Shown: positions 34,311-47,150 of the stretch, piece by piece
Layout of the letters: each line of letters starts with the position of its first letter
Position numbering within the stretch: the first letter of the stretch is position 1
From: Ehretia macrophylla
Lineage: Eukaryota; Streptophyta; Magnoliopsida; Boraginales; Ehretiaceae
DNA: 64,000 nt
Direction: 5' to 3'
NCBI GenBank assembly: GCA_037974665.1
Contig: CM075768.1
Coordinates: 2,217,501 to 2,281,500 of the forward strand
Translations under genes and position numbers: made by a program
Notes under the pieces: model-generated
Told to the model about the DNA's origin: nothing
Databases searched by the model: none
What the model saw: only the letters and a program-made list of their open reading frames with translations

Positions 34311-35100
34311 ATGTGAACACATCACCCCAACCTGAGTCAACTCCGGTCTCCAATAAGTGAATTCCTCAAGAACCTCCCACTTCTTGACAGCCAAACAAGA
34401 AACACTCGCCTTACGGCTAAGAACGTTTGCCACCACATTTGCCTTCCTAGGCAGATAACTGATAGAACAATTATAATCCCCAAGAAGTTCCATTTACCTC
34501 TGCTGACACATATTCAACTCATTCTATGAGAATAAATACTTAAGACTCTTATGATAAGTGAAAATATCGAACTTACTGCCCCACAGATAATGACGCCACT
34601 TTTTCAGTGAGAAAACAACAACTGCCAACTCAAGATCATGAGTCGGATAATTCACCTCATAAGGCTTCAACTTTCTAGAAGCATAGACAATAACCCGACC
34701 ATTCTGCATAAGAACACATCCCAAGCCCTCCTTGGATGCATCGCTGTAAATGACCATATTATCGGTCCCCTCTGGTAGAGCAAGTACTAGAGCAGTAGTC
34801 AATCTTTTTTTCAACTCCTGAAACCCACTCTCACATTTCTCATCCCAAAGAAAACTAGTATGTTTCTGAGTTAACTTAGAAAGTGGCCCGGCAATCTTAG
34901 AAAAGTCCTTGACAAACCTACGGTAATAACCCGCTAAGCCAAGAAAGCTACGAACTTCTGAAACATTCTCCGGACGTTTCCAAGACATCACCGACTCAAT
35001 CTTAGTGGGACCTACACATATACCGCTCTGTGTGATAACAAGACCAAGAAAAGATATGTGTTGCAGCCAAAATTCACATTTGCTGAATTTCGCAAACAAT
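34311..35100 (-). pseudogene. RT thumb and RNase H, element B
   Basis: Starts near [11 protein letters not shown] with the [13 protein letters not shown] thumb motif. RNase H has [16 protein letters not shown] and [11 protein letters not shown], then [11 protein letters not shown], where the usual catalytic Asp of the TDHKSL motif is Tyr. Stops at 35102-35108 and near 34524 bound the open stretch. Confidence 0.85.
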
Positions 35101-35880
35101 TGATGCTCCTACAGCTTCTGTAAGACAAGTCGTAGATGTTGCTCATGCTCCAATTTAGATTTAGAATAGACCAAGATATCATCAATAAAGATCATCACGA
35201 ACTGGTCTAAGTACGGCTGAAAAACCTGATGCATAAGATCCATAAATGCTGTCGGTGTATTAGTTAATCCAAAGGGCATAACTACAAACTCATAATGCCC
35301 GTACCGAGTCCCAAAGGCAGACTTCGGAACATCCTCCGTGCGAATCCGAAGCTGATAATACCCTTGCCTCAAGTCAAATTTAGAGTAGACTTTGGCTCCC
35401 TGAAGTTGATCAAACAACTCGTCAATCAGTGGCAAAGGATATTTATTCTTGATGGTCACCTGATTCAAACCACGATAATCAATACACAATCTCAAGGTAC
35501 CATCATTCTTCTTCACAAATAAAACAGGACCTCCCCAAGGTGAAGAACTCTGCTGAATGAAACCCTTCTCTATTAACTCCTGCAACTGAGTTTTCAACTC
35601 CTTCAACTCAGCCGGTGCCATCCGGTACGCTGATTTAGAAATAGGTTGAGTATCAGGAACAAGATTGATCACAAACTCCACATCTCTCTCTAGCGGTAAC
35701 CCTGGCAACTCCTTAGGAAATACATTAGGATATTCCCGAATAATAAGTACTTCCTCCAACTGTAGCTTATCAGATGGCTTGTTGATCAAATAAGCTAGAT
35801 AACCTGAACACCCCTTACTCACCAACTTAACGGCTTTAGTTGCTGAGATAACAAAACTCGTCTTAGCACCCCGGTTCCCT
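35101..35880 (-). pseudogene. Reverse transcriptase, element B
   Basis: [55 protein letters not shown] and the catalytic FIDDILVYS near 35165-35195. Open from 35942 to a stop at 35109. It provides the in-frame reference for the one-base loss in the F copy. Confidence 0.9.
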
Positions 35881-36289
35881 ACTACCTCAACTACTGGCTG
35901 ATCTGGCAAACGAAACTGTACTACCTTTGTTCTACAGTTCAATTGGGCATCATACTAAGATAGTCAATCCATACCTAAGATAACATTGTACCCCCGGATA
36001 GGAAATAAGATAAGGTCCGAAGGAAAATTATACCCCTTAACATGTATTATACAATCCTTACAAACTAGGCCAGTAATATACTTATCAGTCAAAGAGGTAC
36101 TAATTTCAACCACATAAGGCAGTCTTTCAGGTTGCACATTAACACGTACACAAGCAGGAGTAATGAAAGAATGCGTAGCACCAGAATCAATCAACACTTT
36201 AACAAGTTGATCAAATATAAGGAAGTTACCTTTCACAACTGCAGTTTCCTCAAGCATCTCTTCCAAGTCAACTGCGTAGGCCCGAGCCT
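35881..36289 (-). pseudogene. Aspartic protease, element B
   Basis: [12 protein letters not shown] with the catalytic Asp near 36190, followed by [17 protein letters not shown] and ILGMD at the flap/C-terminal part. A stop follows ILGMD near 35963. In the intact family protein this continues straight into RT. Confidence 0.85.
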
Positions 36290-37535
36290 GAACCCGCTGC
36301 TGTTAAGGTGCACCACCCGCAGGTCGACCCTGATAACCCTGAGTCGCTGCCCGACCCTCAGTCCTCTGATATCTAGGGCAATCCATCGCCCTATGCTGAT
36401 TGCTGCCACAACCTAAACAAGCCCCTGAATTCACTCTACAGTCGGCCTCCACATGGCCCTGGCGCTTGCAGTAAGTACACTGCGGTGATGAAGCACTGAC
36501 ACTGCCCCTAGAAGAACCAGAAGCTGAGAAAGTAGCTGTACCAGCTTGCTGCTGAGGTCTAACAATACTAGGCCTGTATTGACCCTAAGACTGGGCTGGC
36601 CTATACTGGAACTGAGCCTGATAAGACCCTTGCTGAAACTGCGGCCGATAATAACCCTGCTGACCCTGCGGTCTGTAAGAGCTCTGCTGTGCTGGCGGCT
36701 TGTATGCAACCTGCTGTACTGAAGGCCTATACAAACCCTGCTGGCCTTGCGGCTGAAAGGGCCTCTTGCTAGGCTGGCTAGATACAATATGTTCCCCCAT
36801 TCTCTTCTCCAGTCTAGAAGCTGCATCAAAGGCCTCAGTAAGTATATCATACCGATTCAAGGCCATCGCATCCTGAATCTCGGGCCTCAACCCCAACATG
36901 AACCTACGAGTCTTACGTTTCTCGTCAACCACATACTCTGGTGCATACCGGGACAGTCTAGTAAAAGTGGCCTCATACTGAGCCACTGAAGCATCTCCCT
37001 GCACTAAGGCTAGAAACTCTGTCTCTCTCCGCTCCCTCGCGATCCTCGGGACATACTTCGCCCGGAAAGCTAACAGAAAGGTATCCTAAACATACGGAAT
37101 ACCCTGAGTCTCCCAGCTAGTTTTCACCGTGCGCCACCATTCCTCTGCCTCATCATCCAGCAAGTACACGAAAAAGGTAACCTTCCGCTCATCGGTATAA
37201 TTAAGAGGGTCAAAAATCTTCTCCACCTTACTAATCCATGCCTCATCTTTCCGATCGTCCGGCTCCCCCTGAAACCACGGTGGATAATACCCTAAAAACT
37301 CTTTCAGTGTACCACGACCGTGGTACCCACCTTGTGCATTCAATAACTGATTCTGCAATGCCTGAGTTTGGGCAGCCTGCCCTGCCAGTAACTGTGTCTG
37401 ACCGGCCATGATCTCGTTCATCCTATCAAAAGGTACACCTATACGATCATCACCCCTAACTTGGCCTGGTGCTACATTTCTCATAACCTCATCAGTTACC
37501 TCAGGCCTACCTCTGGTCCTCGGTCTTCCAGTCAT
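36290..37535 (-). pseudogene. Gag, element B
   Basis: Start at ATG 37535 (MTGRPRTRGRPE). Capsid signatures [25 protein letters not shown] and [10 protein letters not shown], then Gln/Tyr/Pro repeats (QGLYRPSVQQVAYKPP) and two zinc knuckles near 36390-36480. Stop TAG at 37086 (a Trp codon in F and E) and further stops near 36588 and 36304. Confidence 0.85.
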
Positions 37536-37808
37536 TCTACTAATCAAAGAGTTAGCACAGGTTATAGCACGTAAACAGGCTATAGACAATTATTAGCAAA
37601 TAAGCAACAATTCACATAAACACATAAATCATTTAAGTATCAATCACATAAACAAATAGATCACATAATCACTTAAGCACTAAATCACATAATCACTTAA
37701 TCACCTAACCATATTAACACATAGTTCACTTTTCTTTCACTTCATACATACTTTCATTCTAAGACCATTACCCATATTCCGAGAATACCCCGGCTGACAG
37801 CTAACCTG

Positions 37809-37820
37809 GATCTGATACCA
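37809..37820 (-). promoter_or_regulatory. Primer binding site of element B
   Basis: Reverse complement TGGTATCAGATC: 11 of 12 match to the tRNA-iMet complement, six bases inside the 5' LTR. Confidence 0.8.
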
Positions 37821-37826
37821 CTTAAA

Positions 37827-40231
37827 TGTCACGCCCCAACTCGACCACACCTACAATCAGTCAGGACGCAACAGAATTTCGGCAGTAGAACGACAGTAAT
37901 TAAGACACCGAGGCTCTAAACCAACCTCTCAAAATACCATACAACCAAACTCTACAACCAATCAACAATCAATTCCTCATTACCATTAACAACATACTAC
38001 ATAACCATATTATACAATAATCATTCTTAGTTATACGCCTCTGTTCCAACATACTACCTTAACTTTAACATACATATCAAAATAGGTTATAAACCAACTT
38101 AGTAATCTAAACATGATCAAAAGAATACTACTAAACCATTATACATAAGTCTTTATACTAAGGTAGGTTTTACAATACATCATATTACAATAACTATAAA
38201 CAATCTCATGGCAAAGACTCCTGCACATAAGACTCATCCACGAAAGGTACATTATCCTCTTCTGGAGGCACGTACCCGTAATCTTGCTCAAGGACACCTG
38301 AAATCATGCAATAATAGAGAGTGAGCTTATATAAACCAAGTTCAGTGAGGATTCGATAGATCTCTAACAGTATTTACTATACTCCTTGGAAATGATCCTT
38401 TGAGTAGTAAACACACAATAAAACATCAATAACAATATAAACACATAACTATAATAACCAATCAATAAAGGATACTCTAGTTGGTGTAGCTCCAAACGCC
38501 ATCACGATCTCAACCATTCTTCTCGTAACTCCCCATTACTCACGCACCCGAGGTACCTCACTAGCCTCGCCTTCCATGACATCTCTGTCATGCGAGCTGG
38601 AGGTAGTCTCTGGTAGTCATGCCGTTATCAACCCGACAGCCTGATGCTGCCCGGAGGTGGCACACACATACCAAGACTCAGCAATAATAATAAACATCAT
38701 TCACAAGAGGACAATCTAGAAGAATTGCCTAGCTCCCGGTTCATCAATCATCAATCAATAATCATCAATTATCATCAATTGTCATCAATATAACATCAAG
38801 TAATCAATTAAACAACAAACACTAAGTTAGATGACAAAGTAGGCCATCCAACTTAACATGCATTAAACACGTAATCTAAACCTAGTCTAATCAATTACAC
38901 CTTACAGTTCAGCCACTCAACACCACCCAATCATCTAAAGGCTCAATTCAACAATTTAAAGAAAGACAACCTAAACTCCAAATAATCATATCTTACATTC
39001 TACTAATCCATACAACTCTAAATCAGTTTCTAACACTCACCCATTCAATCAACTACATTAGCCCTCTGGGAAAAAAACCAAGACACATCAAAATCAAGCC
39101 CAACAACCCTAAAACCTCAATGCACCTAGGCTGAAATTTTTGGATTTTCACACCAACATCGCAATCGAAAATTCGGCATTATAACGGTGCTACCACGTAA
39201 TTAACAAACTTTTAGAAATCGACGGCAATCGATTTCAACCATAACAACTCAAGATATTCATCAAATGGCCAATTAATCAACTTTTAATACCCGAAAATAA
39301 ATAATTTCACTACAATGGTTCAAATATCATAGTAATACAAATAAATGATCCCTAGCATGCACTGAGCAATAATATAACTTCAAATTAACATTCTAACGGT
39401 TCAAAATACAATTATAAGCAAAAACATAAAAAAAAATGACTTTTGAGATCGAGAATTTTTCTCTCACCTTTGATGTGTTTTGAAGCTACAAAGATTCTCA
39501 ATGGATTCTCAAGAGGTGGAATCAAGCCTTGGTTGATGGAAATTGGCCTTGAATTGCAACTTTTAATGAAAATTTACTTTGAAAAAATGTTGAAAATGCT
39601 CTCAAGAAAAGCTATGGAGTTTCGGCCACTCGTGTGTGCTTTGAGTATGTTTTGTGCTTTGTTAGTAGGTGTTGATGCACAAATAAGCTAAGGTCAAATA
39701 AATTAAAAGAAAGTCAAAGTTAATTTTTAGTCTTTTAATTCATTTCTTAGTCTTTTAATTCATTTATTGGCTATTTCTTGCTCAACTAACAAATTAACAC
39801 CTAAATTAATTCTAGACATTATATTTTAGGTGACAAAGAGTTTTACATTAAATTAGTTTCACCCGAGTCGGGTCAAAACTCGTTTTTTTGCAAAAGAAAG
39901 TATAAAAATATTTAAATTCCAAAATCGATTTCAAATCCGTTTTAATCAAACACGGGTCTATTAATACCCGAGGACTAGGTTTTAAAACGTTTAAAACACC
40001 CCTGTAAAAATTTTAGTGGACAGGTGCTCAAAAATACTATTCACCAAAATCGACGATAAAATTTCTGATTTCGTTTTTGATAAAAATTTCATGAATGCGC
40101 ACTTAGCATGTATTAGGAGTATTAATCACATTTTTAACACATTCTAAGTCATATAGCACATAAACAGGCCAATTCATGCAAAACGAGATAAAACACGCAA
40201 ATCGAGATAAAACAAAATATGGGGTCTCACA
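37827..40231 (-). repeat. 5' LTR of element B (right)
   Basis: 2405 bases, TGTCACGCCCC to GGGGTCTCACA. Contains the intact micro-ORF and a TATATAA box near 38328-38336 (minus strand). Confidence 0.9.
38206..38307 (-). CDS. Conserved LTR micro-ORF (33 aa), element B right
   Basis: Open from ATG 38307 to TGA. DYGYVPPEEDNV core. Differs from the left B copy at a few codons (MIS for MLT at the start, FV for YA in the core) without losing the frame. Confidence 0.45.
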   Translation of the reverse strand: MISGVLEQDYGYVPPEEDNVPFVDESYVQESLP

Positions 40232-41264
40232 AATAGCGTATTCTAGCTAAAATTAAGCCTAAGACTAGCCTTTTAACATCTTAGATATTCACTAGAGCTT
40301 TAGAACTGAGTTTGGAATCGATTTGGAGTATTAACTTAGCCATTTGACCATTTTAGTGATTTTGACCATAGCTTTGACCCTTTGACCTTCTATTTAATCA
40401 CCAAAATAGCACAAAATTGCAAAAATTGCTCATCTTCTTCTCTCCTTCAGCTGAGAGCATGCTAAAGCCATGAATAGTGAAACCTAGGTCTAATTTGCAA
40501 ATATTTGGAGTTAAGGGTGAACCAAGGCTCAAACCAAGAGGTTTTGAACTCGTCTCGTTGTCTACCATCTTTATACCAATCGTTTTTGCCTTTATTATGC
40601 TAAAAAAGGTGAGGGGATTTTCTAACTAATCTCTTGAAACTCATTTTTATTGCTATATATTGCTAATACTACACTTGTATCTTGCTAATTAGGTCTTAGA
40701 GAACACATTTCATGAATATTAGCTTGTATTAACTAGAATTTGTTGTAGTTAGAACTTTTGTGTTGTATGTTGAATTCTATGGCTAAACTTTGGTGTAATC
40801 TTGAATTCTAGCTTTCATATGAAGTTCATATATGATTATATGTCATCCTAGCTTAACAAATTAGCTTGATATTGCAAATTGGAACAAAAATGGAGTTGTT
40901 GTCATGGCTGAAATTTTGGCTTTTTGGGACGTTTGGGGCTGATTCTTTGGGCAGTTTTGTGCAGCCATTAGGCTGCCTGTTTTGTGCCATAATATGGTTA
41001 ATATGCCTTTTAATTGTTGGGTAAAAATGTGGTCAAGTGAAGGGTCTGTCACGCCCCAACTGACCCCTCCTATAATCAGTCAGGACGCAACGGAATTTCG
41101 GCAGTATAACGATAGTATATAGGACTCCGAGGCTCTAAACCAACCTCAACAGAACATCATACATCTAACAACTCCTCAATAAAATAATAACATACATCAT
41201 AACCATATTATACAATAATCATCTAAAGGCTCAATTCAACAATTTAAAGAAAGACAACCTAAAC

Positions 41265-43689
41265 TGTCACGCCCCAACACGACCCCTCCTATGATCAGTC
41301 AGGACGCAACGGAATTTCGGCAGTATAACGACAGTAAATAGGACACCGAGGTTCCAAACCAACCTCATTAAACATCATACATCCAGCGACTCCTTAATTC
41401 AAACAACAACATACAACACAATCATATTATACAATAAACCATCCTCGTTATACGCCTCCGTTCCAACATAACATACAATACCTCAACCTTATCATACATT
41501 TCAAAAATAAGTTGAGACACATTTACAACTTAACCATAAACAAAAGAAAACCGCTAAGTTAACATCATTTAGATCATCATCTTTTCAATATCTATTACAT
41601 TAAGAACCATAAGGCATATAAAGTCTATTAAACTAATATACAAGACATTTAAACAACATAAAATCATGGATAAGACTCGAGAACATATGACTCGACCACG
41701 TAAAGCACATTTTCCACATTCTCCTCTTCAGGAGGCACATACCCCTAATCCCGCTCTGCAACACCTGTAAGCATGCAATAATAGAGAGTGAGCTTATATA
41801 CATAAGCCCAGTGAGGATCCGATAGATCTCGACAGTATTCATTACGCTCCTTGGATTTAGTCCTTTGAGCAAGTAAACAGACAACAACAATAATAACATT
41901 ATCATCACATAACTATATAACCATTCATTAAAGGATACTCTATTCGGTGTAGCTCCAAACGCCATCACGATCTCAACCGTTCTTCTTATAACTCCCCATT
42001 ACTCACGCACCCGAGGTACCTCACTAGCCCCTCCCTCCATGACACCTCCGTCATGCGAGCTGGGGGTAGCCTATGGCAGTCATGCCGTTATCAACCCGAC
42101 AGCCCGACGCTGCCCGAGAGGTGGCACACACATACCAAGACTCCATAATCATCAATCATCAATCAATCATCAATCAATCAATCAATTGGGAGATCAGCAA
42201 CAAAAGTGCCCGATTCCCGCATTCAATAATAATCAATCAATAACATCAATATTAAATTAAACAACAAACAACGTAGTTAGATGACAAAGTAGGCCATCTA
42301 ACCGGACATGCATAATATACATAATTAAACTCTAAATTACTCATCAACAACTCACCATTCATCACTCGAACACTACCCAACCATCTAAGGCATCGTTCAA
42401 GAAATTAAAGAATGACAACCTAAACTTCTAAAATTCATAACTTACAATCTACTAATCCAAACATTGCCAAATCAGTTCCTATCACTCACCCATTCAACCT
42501 ACTACATTAGCCCTCTCGGAAATCCACCATAACACCTCCAAATCATGCCCGATAACCCTAAAACCCTAAGATGTCATGGCTGGATTTTCCGGATTTTCAC
42601 ACAAACAATGTAATCAAAAATTCGGCATTACAACAGCGCTAACACGTAATTATCAAGTATTTAGAAATCGACGGCAATCGATTTCGATCAACACAACTCA
42701 TTTAATTCAACTTTGAACATTTTAATCAAAATTAAATACCCGAAAAATAAAAATTATGCTACATCCGACAGAAATTCGTAGTATTAGTATATAATGATCC
42801 CTAGCATGCAAGGAGCAATAATCTAACATCATATTACAATTCTAACGATTCAATCTTCATTTATGAGCAAAAACACAAAAATGACATTTTGAGATCTAGA
42901 ATTTTTCTCTCACCTTAGATGCGATATAAGCCTAGGAATGCGTGCTATGTGTGCCCAACAAGCAGAATCCAAGTCGGTGCGAAGTTTCACCGACAAAAAC
43001 TAGATTTTTCTTTGAAAAATTGGATTGAAAAGCTTGAGTTTTCTCTTCTCTTTTTCTCCCTCTTTCTCACGGCAATGTGTGTGTTTGTGGAGTGTGTTTT
43101 GTGTTGTGTGAGTGTGTGTAGGTGATAGTATATAATTAAAAGCTTGGTCAATTAAAAAAATGCAAAGTCAAAGTTAGTTTAAATAGGTATTTTTGTGTTT
43201 TTAATGACTTTAATTACATTTTAATGCTCACCAAATTAAAAATAATTATGCAACCCCCAAGATATCTCAAGTGAATTATTTTTAGGTGACAAGAAGTTTT
43301 ACAATCCAACAATTTCACCCGAGTCGGCTTAAAACTCGATTTTCGCAAAAGTCGGTGTAAAAACCCTAATAAATTCTTAAGCCGATTTTAAAATCGTTTT
43401 CATCAAACACAGGTCTATTAAAGTCCGTGGACTAGGTCTAGAAGGGTTAAAAAGACCAGTTTCAAAATTTTAGCGGACGTGTTTCGAAAACACTATTCAC
43501 TGAAAATCGACGATAAAATTTTTGACTCCGTTTTTGATGAAAATTTCATGAATGCACATTTAGCACGTATTAGGAGTATTGAAATCAAAATTATAACTTT
43601 CTAAGTCCTATAGCACATAAACAGGTTATAAGCACGCAAAAAGAGGGAAAACACGTAAAACGAGATAAGCAGGAAAGTGGGGTTTCACA
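41265..43689 (-). repeat. 3' LTR of element F (left)
   Basis: TGTCACGCCCC to TTTCACA. Contains the AATC microsatellite near 42150-42186, a TATATAC-type box near 41796-41803 and the micro-ORF with one stop at 41664-41774. Confidence 0.92.
41664..41774 (-). pseudogene. LTR micro-ORF, element F left (36 codons, one stop)
   Basis: Same frame as other copies plus nine in-frame bases repeating EENV. A single TAC-to-TAG change in the DYGYV motif breaks it; the right LTR copy is intact. Confidence 0.4.
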
Positions 43690-43940
43690 TTCTCCCCTCC
43701 TTATAGAAATTTCATCCTCAAAATTCTTACTTGATGTACAGAATAGATCTGGGTATTGCTGCTGCATCTGATCTCGTCTCTCCCACGTAGCTTCCTCAAT
43801 GCCGTGATGCTTCCACAACACCTTAACCATCGGAATCCTCTTCGACCTCAACTCTCGGTCCATCTGATCTAGAATACGAATCGGACGCTCGTCATAAGTC
43901 AAATTCTCTCGAAGCTGTAACGGCTCTGGCTCAAGAATAT
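43591..43940 (-). CDS. Chromodomain and read-through tail of pol, element F
   Basis: [13 protein letters not shown], then [20 protein letters not shown] and QQYPDLF (about 43765-43915), the Tekay-type chromodomain. No stop follows: the frame continues through the polypurine tract (RRGE) and about 100 bases into the 3' LTR, ending at 43591. This could be an extended C-terminus or loss of the normal stop. Confidence 0.8.
43690..43704 (-). promoter_or_regulatory. Polypurine tract of element F
   Basis: Minus strand ATAAGGAGGGGAGAA directly before the 3' LTR. The pol frame reads through this tract. Confidence 0.8.
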
Positions 43941-45180
43941 GAGAAGGATCCGGATTATATTTCCGCAAATTAGACACGTGAAATACATCGTGGACATTAG
44001 AGAAGTTCTCCGGTAAAGCCAACCGATATGCCAACTTACCAACCCTGCCAGTAATCTCAAACGGCCCAACAAATCTCGGACTCAGCTTCCCACCTTTACC
44101 ATAACGAGCAAACCCCTTTCGAGGAGACAATCTCAAGAAAACCCTATCTCCAACTGCAAACTCTAAGTCTCGATGACGCTTATCAGCATAACTCTTGAAT
44201 CTACTCTGCGCTGTAAGCATTCTCTGCCTGATCAACTGAACATTCTCAATCTTCTCAAGAGATTCTGGCATGATAGTCGGATCAACAGTCTTCATCTCTC
44301 CTACCTCGTCCCAATACAAAGGTGAACGGCACTTACGACCGTAAAGAGCTGCGAAAGGTGCCATCCCAATAGTAGCTTGATAACTATTGTTATAGGAAAA
44401 CTCGGCAAGTGGTAGATGTTTCTCCCAGTTCTTCCCAAAGTCCAGAACACAAGCCCTAAGCATATCTTCCAGAATCTGAATAGTCCGCTCAGACTGACCG
44501 TCGGTCTGTGGATGATACGCTGTACTGAAGTTCAACTGAGTACCTAAGGTCTCCTGAAGTTTCTCCCACAAACGAGAAGTAAATCGAGGATCTCGATCAG
44601 AGACAATACTAGATGGAATACCGTGAAGTCTAACAATCTGATCCAGATAGAGATCCGTCAGCTTTGTAACCTCATCTCCTAACCTCATTGCAATAAAATG
44701 AGCTGTCTTCGTCAAACGATCCACGACAACCCAAACTGCATCATTACCCCTCGGTGATCTAGGCAAACTAGTGACGAAGTCCATCGTAATATGCTCCCAT
44801 TTCCACTCTGGTATAGCCAACGGCTGAAGCAAACCTGCTAGTCGTTGATGCTCGGCTTTCACTCTCTGACAAGTCAAACATCTAGATACAAACTGAGCAA
44901 CCTCCCTCTTCATGTTGTTCCACCAGAAATGTTGCTTCAAATCCCGATACATCTTGGTTCCACCGGGATGAATAGTATATTTAGAATTATGAGCTTCCTC
45001 CAGAATACCTCGCCTCAAGCTCGGCTCATCAGGAACACAAACCCTGTTCCGAAACCGAAGAATACCGTCCTCATGCAGTTTGAAGTCAGACTGATCATCC
45101 GTGATCTGATCCTTGATCTTCTGAAGTTTAACATCAAGTTGCTGAGCTTCCCTGATCTGAGACAATAATAAAGGCTGAAT
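43941..45180 (-). CDS. Integrase, element F
   Basis: Inserts the cDNA into the genome. Zinc domain [15 protein letters not shown] ... CLTCQR (about 44995-44870). DDE core: Asp in TMDFVTSLP (about 44790), Asp in [10 protein letters not shown] (about 44595), Glu in TDGQSERT (about 44490). C-terminal [19 protein letters not shown]. No stops in this region. Confidence 0.9.
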
Positions 45181-45960
45181 ACGGAGATGTGAACACATCA
45201 CCCCAACCTGAGTCAACTCTGGTCTCCAATAACTAAACTCCTCAAGAACCTCCCACTTCTTGACAGCCAAACAAGAAATACTAGCCTTCCGGCTGAGAGC
45301 GTCTGCTACAACATTTGCCTTTCCAGGCAGATAATTGATAGAACAATTATAATCTCCAAGAAGCTCCATCCACCTCCGCTGGCGCATATTCAACTCCTTC
45401 TGTGAGAATAAGTACTTCAGACTCTTATGATCAGTGAAAATTTCAAACTTACTTCCCCACAGATAATGACGCCACTTCTTGAGTGTAAAGACAACTGCTG
45501 CCAACTCAAGATCATGAGTCGGATAATTTTCTTCATAAGGCTTCAACTTTCGAGAAGCATAGGCAATAACTCGGCCATCCTGCATAAGAACACATCCCAA
45601 GCCCTCCTTGGATGCATCGCTGTAAATGACCATATTATCGGTCCCCTCTGGTAGAGCAAGTACTGGAGCGGTAGTTAACCTCTTTTTCAACTCCTGAAAT
45701 CCACTCTCACACTTCTCATCCCAATTAAAGATAGTCCGTTTCTGAGTCAACTTAGATAGTGGCCCCGCAATCTTTGAGAAGTCCTTGACAAACTTACGGT
45801 AATAACCCGCCAAGCCAAGAAAACTACGGACATCAGTAACACTCTCTGGCCGCTTCCAAGACATCACCGATTCAATCTTAGTGGGATCTACAGAAATACC
45901 GCTCTGTGTAATGACATGGCCAAGAAAAGAAATCCGTTGCAGCCAAAATTCACATTTGCT
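45181..45960 (-). CDS. RT thumb and RNase H, element F
   Basis: Thumb [13 protein letters not shown], then RNase H with [16 protein letters not shown] (Asp near 45612), [11 protein letters not shown] (Glu) and [11 protein letters not shown] (Asp). All expected acidic residues are present. Same frame as integrase and the C-terminal RT, 46119 to 43591. Confidence 0.9.
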
Positions 45961-46600
45961 GAACTTGGCAAATAACTGATGCTCCTGCAACTTCTCCAAT
46001 ACAAGTCGTAGATGTTGCTCGTGCTCTAATTCAGATTTAGAATAGACCAAGATATCGTCAATAAAAATCACCACGAATTGGTCCAAGTACGGCTGAAAGA
46101 CTCGATGCATAAGATCCATGAATGCTGCCGTGCATTAGTCAAACCAAAGGGCATGACAACAAACTCATAATGCCCGTACCGAGTCCTGAAGGCAGACTTC
46201 GGAACATCCTCCGTGCGAATCCGAAGCTGATAATACCCCTGCCTCAAATCAAATTTAGAATAGACTTTGGCTCCCTGAAGTTGATCAAACAACTCATCAA
46301 TCAGTGGCAAAGGATATTTATTCTTGATGGTCACCTGATTCAAACCACGGTAATCAATACACAATCTCAAAGTACCATCCTTCTTCTTCACAAATAAAAC
46401 AGGAGCTCCCCAAGGTGAAGAACTCTGCTGAATGAATCCTTTCTTCAATAACTCCTGTAACTGAGTCTTCAACTCCTTCAACTCAGCTGGTGCCATCCGG
46501 TACGCCGATTTAGAAATAGGTTGAGTACCGGGAACAAGATTAATCACAAACTCTATATCCCTCTCTGGCGGCAATCCTGGCAACTCCTCGGGAAATACAT
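45961..46600 (-). pseudogene. Reverse transcriptase with one-base frameshift, element F
   Basis: [39 protein letters not shown], then MPFGLTNA where the frame is lost. The expected continuation is picked up from 46119 ([15 protein letters not shown]) with catalytic FIDDILVYS near 46041-46067. Compared with B, one base of a short C/G run near 46127-46133 is missing. This is the only frameshift seen in pol. Confidence 0.88.
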
Positions 46601-47150
46601 TAGGATATTCCCGGATAATAGGGACTTCCTCTAGCTGTAGCTTATCAGATGGCTTGTTGATCAAATAAGCTAGATAACCCGAACACCCCTTACTCACCAA
46701 CTTAACGGCTTTAGTTGCTGAGATAACAAAACTCGTCTTAGCACCCCGGTTACCCGCTACCTCTACTACTGGCTGATCCGGCAAGTGAAACTGTACTACC
46801 TTGGTTCTACAGTTCAACTGGGCATCATACTTAGAAAGCCAATCCATACCCAGAATAACATCATACCCCCGGATAGGAAATAGGATAAGGTCTGAAGGAA
46901 AATTATGCCCCTTAACATGTATTATACAATCCTTACATACTAAGCCAGTAACATACTTATCAGTCAAAGAGGTACTAATCTCAACCACATAAGGCAATCT
47001 TTCAGGTTGTAATTTAACACGTTGCACACAAGCAGGAGTAATGAAAGAATGCGTAGCACCAGAATCAATCAACACTTTAACAAGTTGATCAAGTATAAGG
47101 AAGTTACCTTCCACCACTGCAGTTTCCTCAGGCATCTCCTCCATATCAAC
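46601..47150 (-). CDS. Aspartic protease, element F
   Basis: [12 protein letters not shown] with Asp near 47065, [31 protein letters not shown], in frame with gag upstream and RT downstream (no gag/pol frameshift, as usual for this lineage). Confidence 0.88.

Larger units (their letters stand above)
30414..40231 (-). mobile_element. LTR retrotransposon B, full-length Tekay-type, decayed
   Basis: 9818 bases with LTRs 30414-32813 and 37827-40231, flanked by AATAG (30409-30413, 40232-40236). The element reads right to left: PBS, gag, protease, RT, RNase H, integrase, chromodomain, PPT. It has the complete domain set but many nonsense codons, so it once was autonomous and now is not. Inserted in the H LTR. 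Confidence 0.92.
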
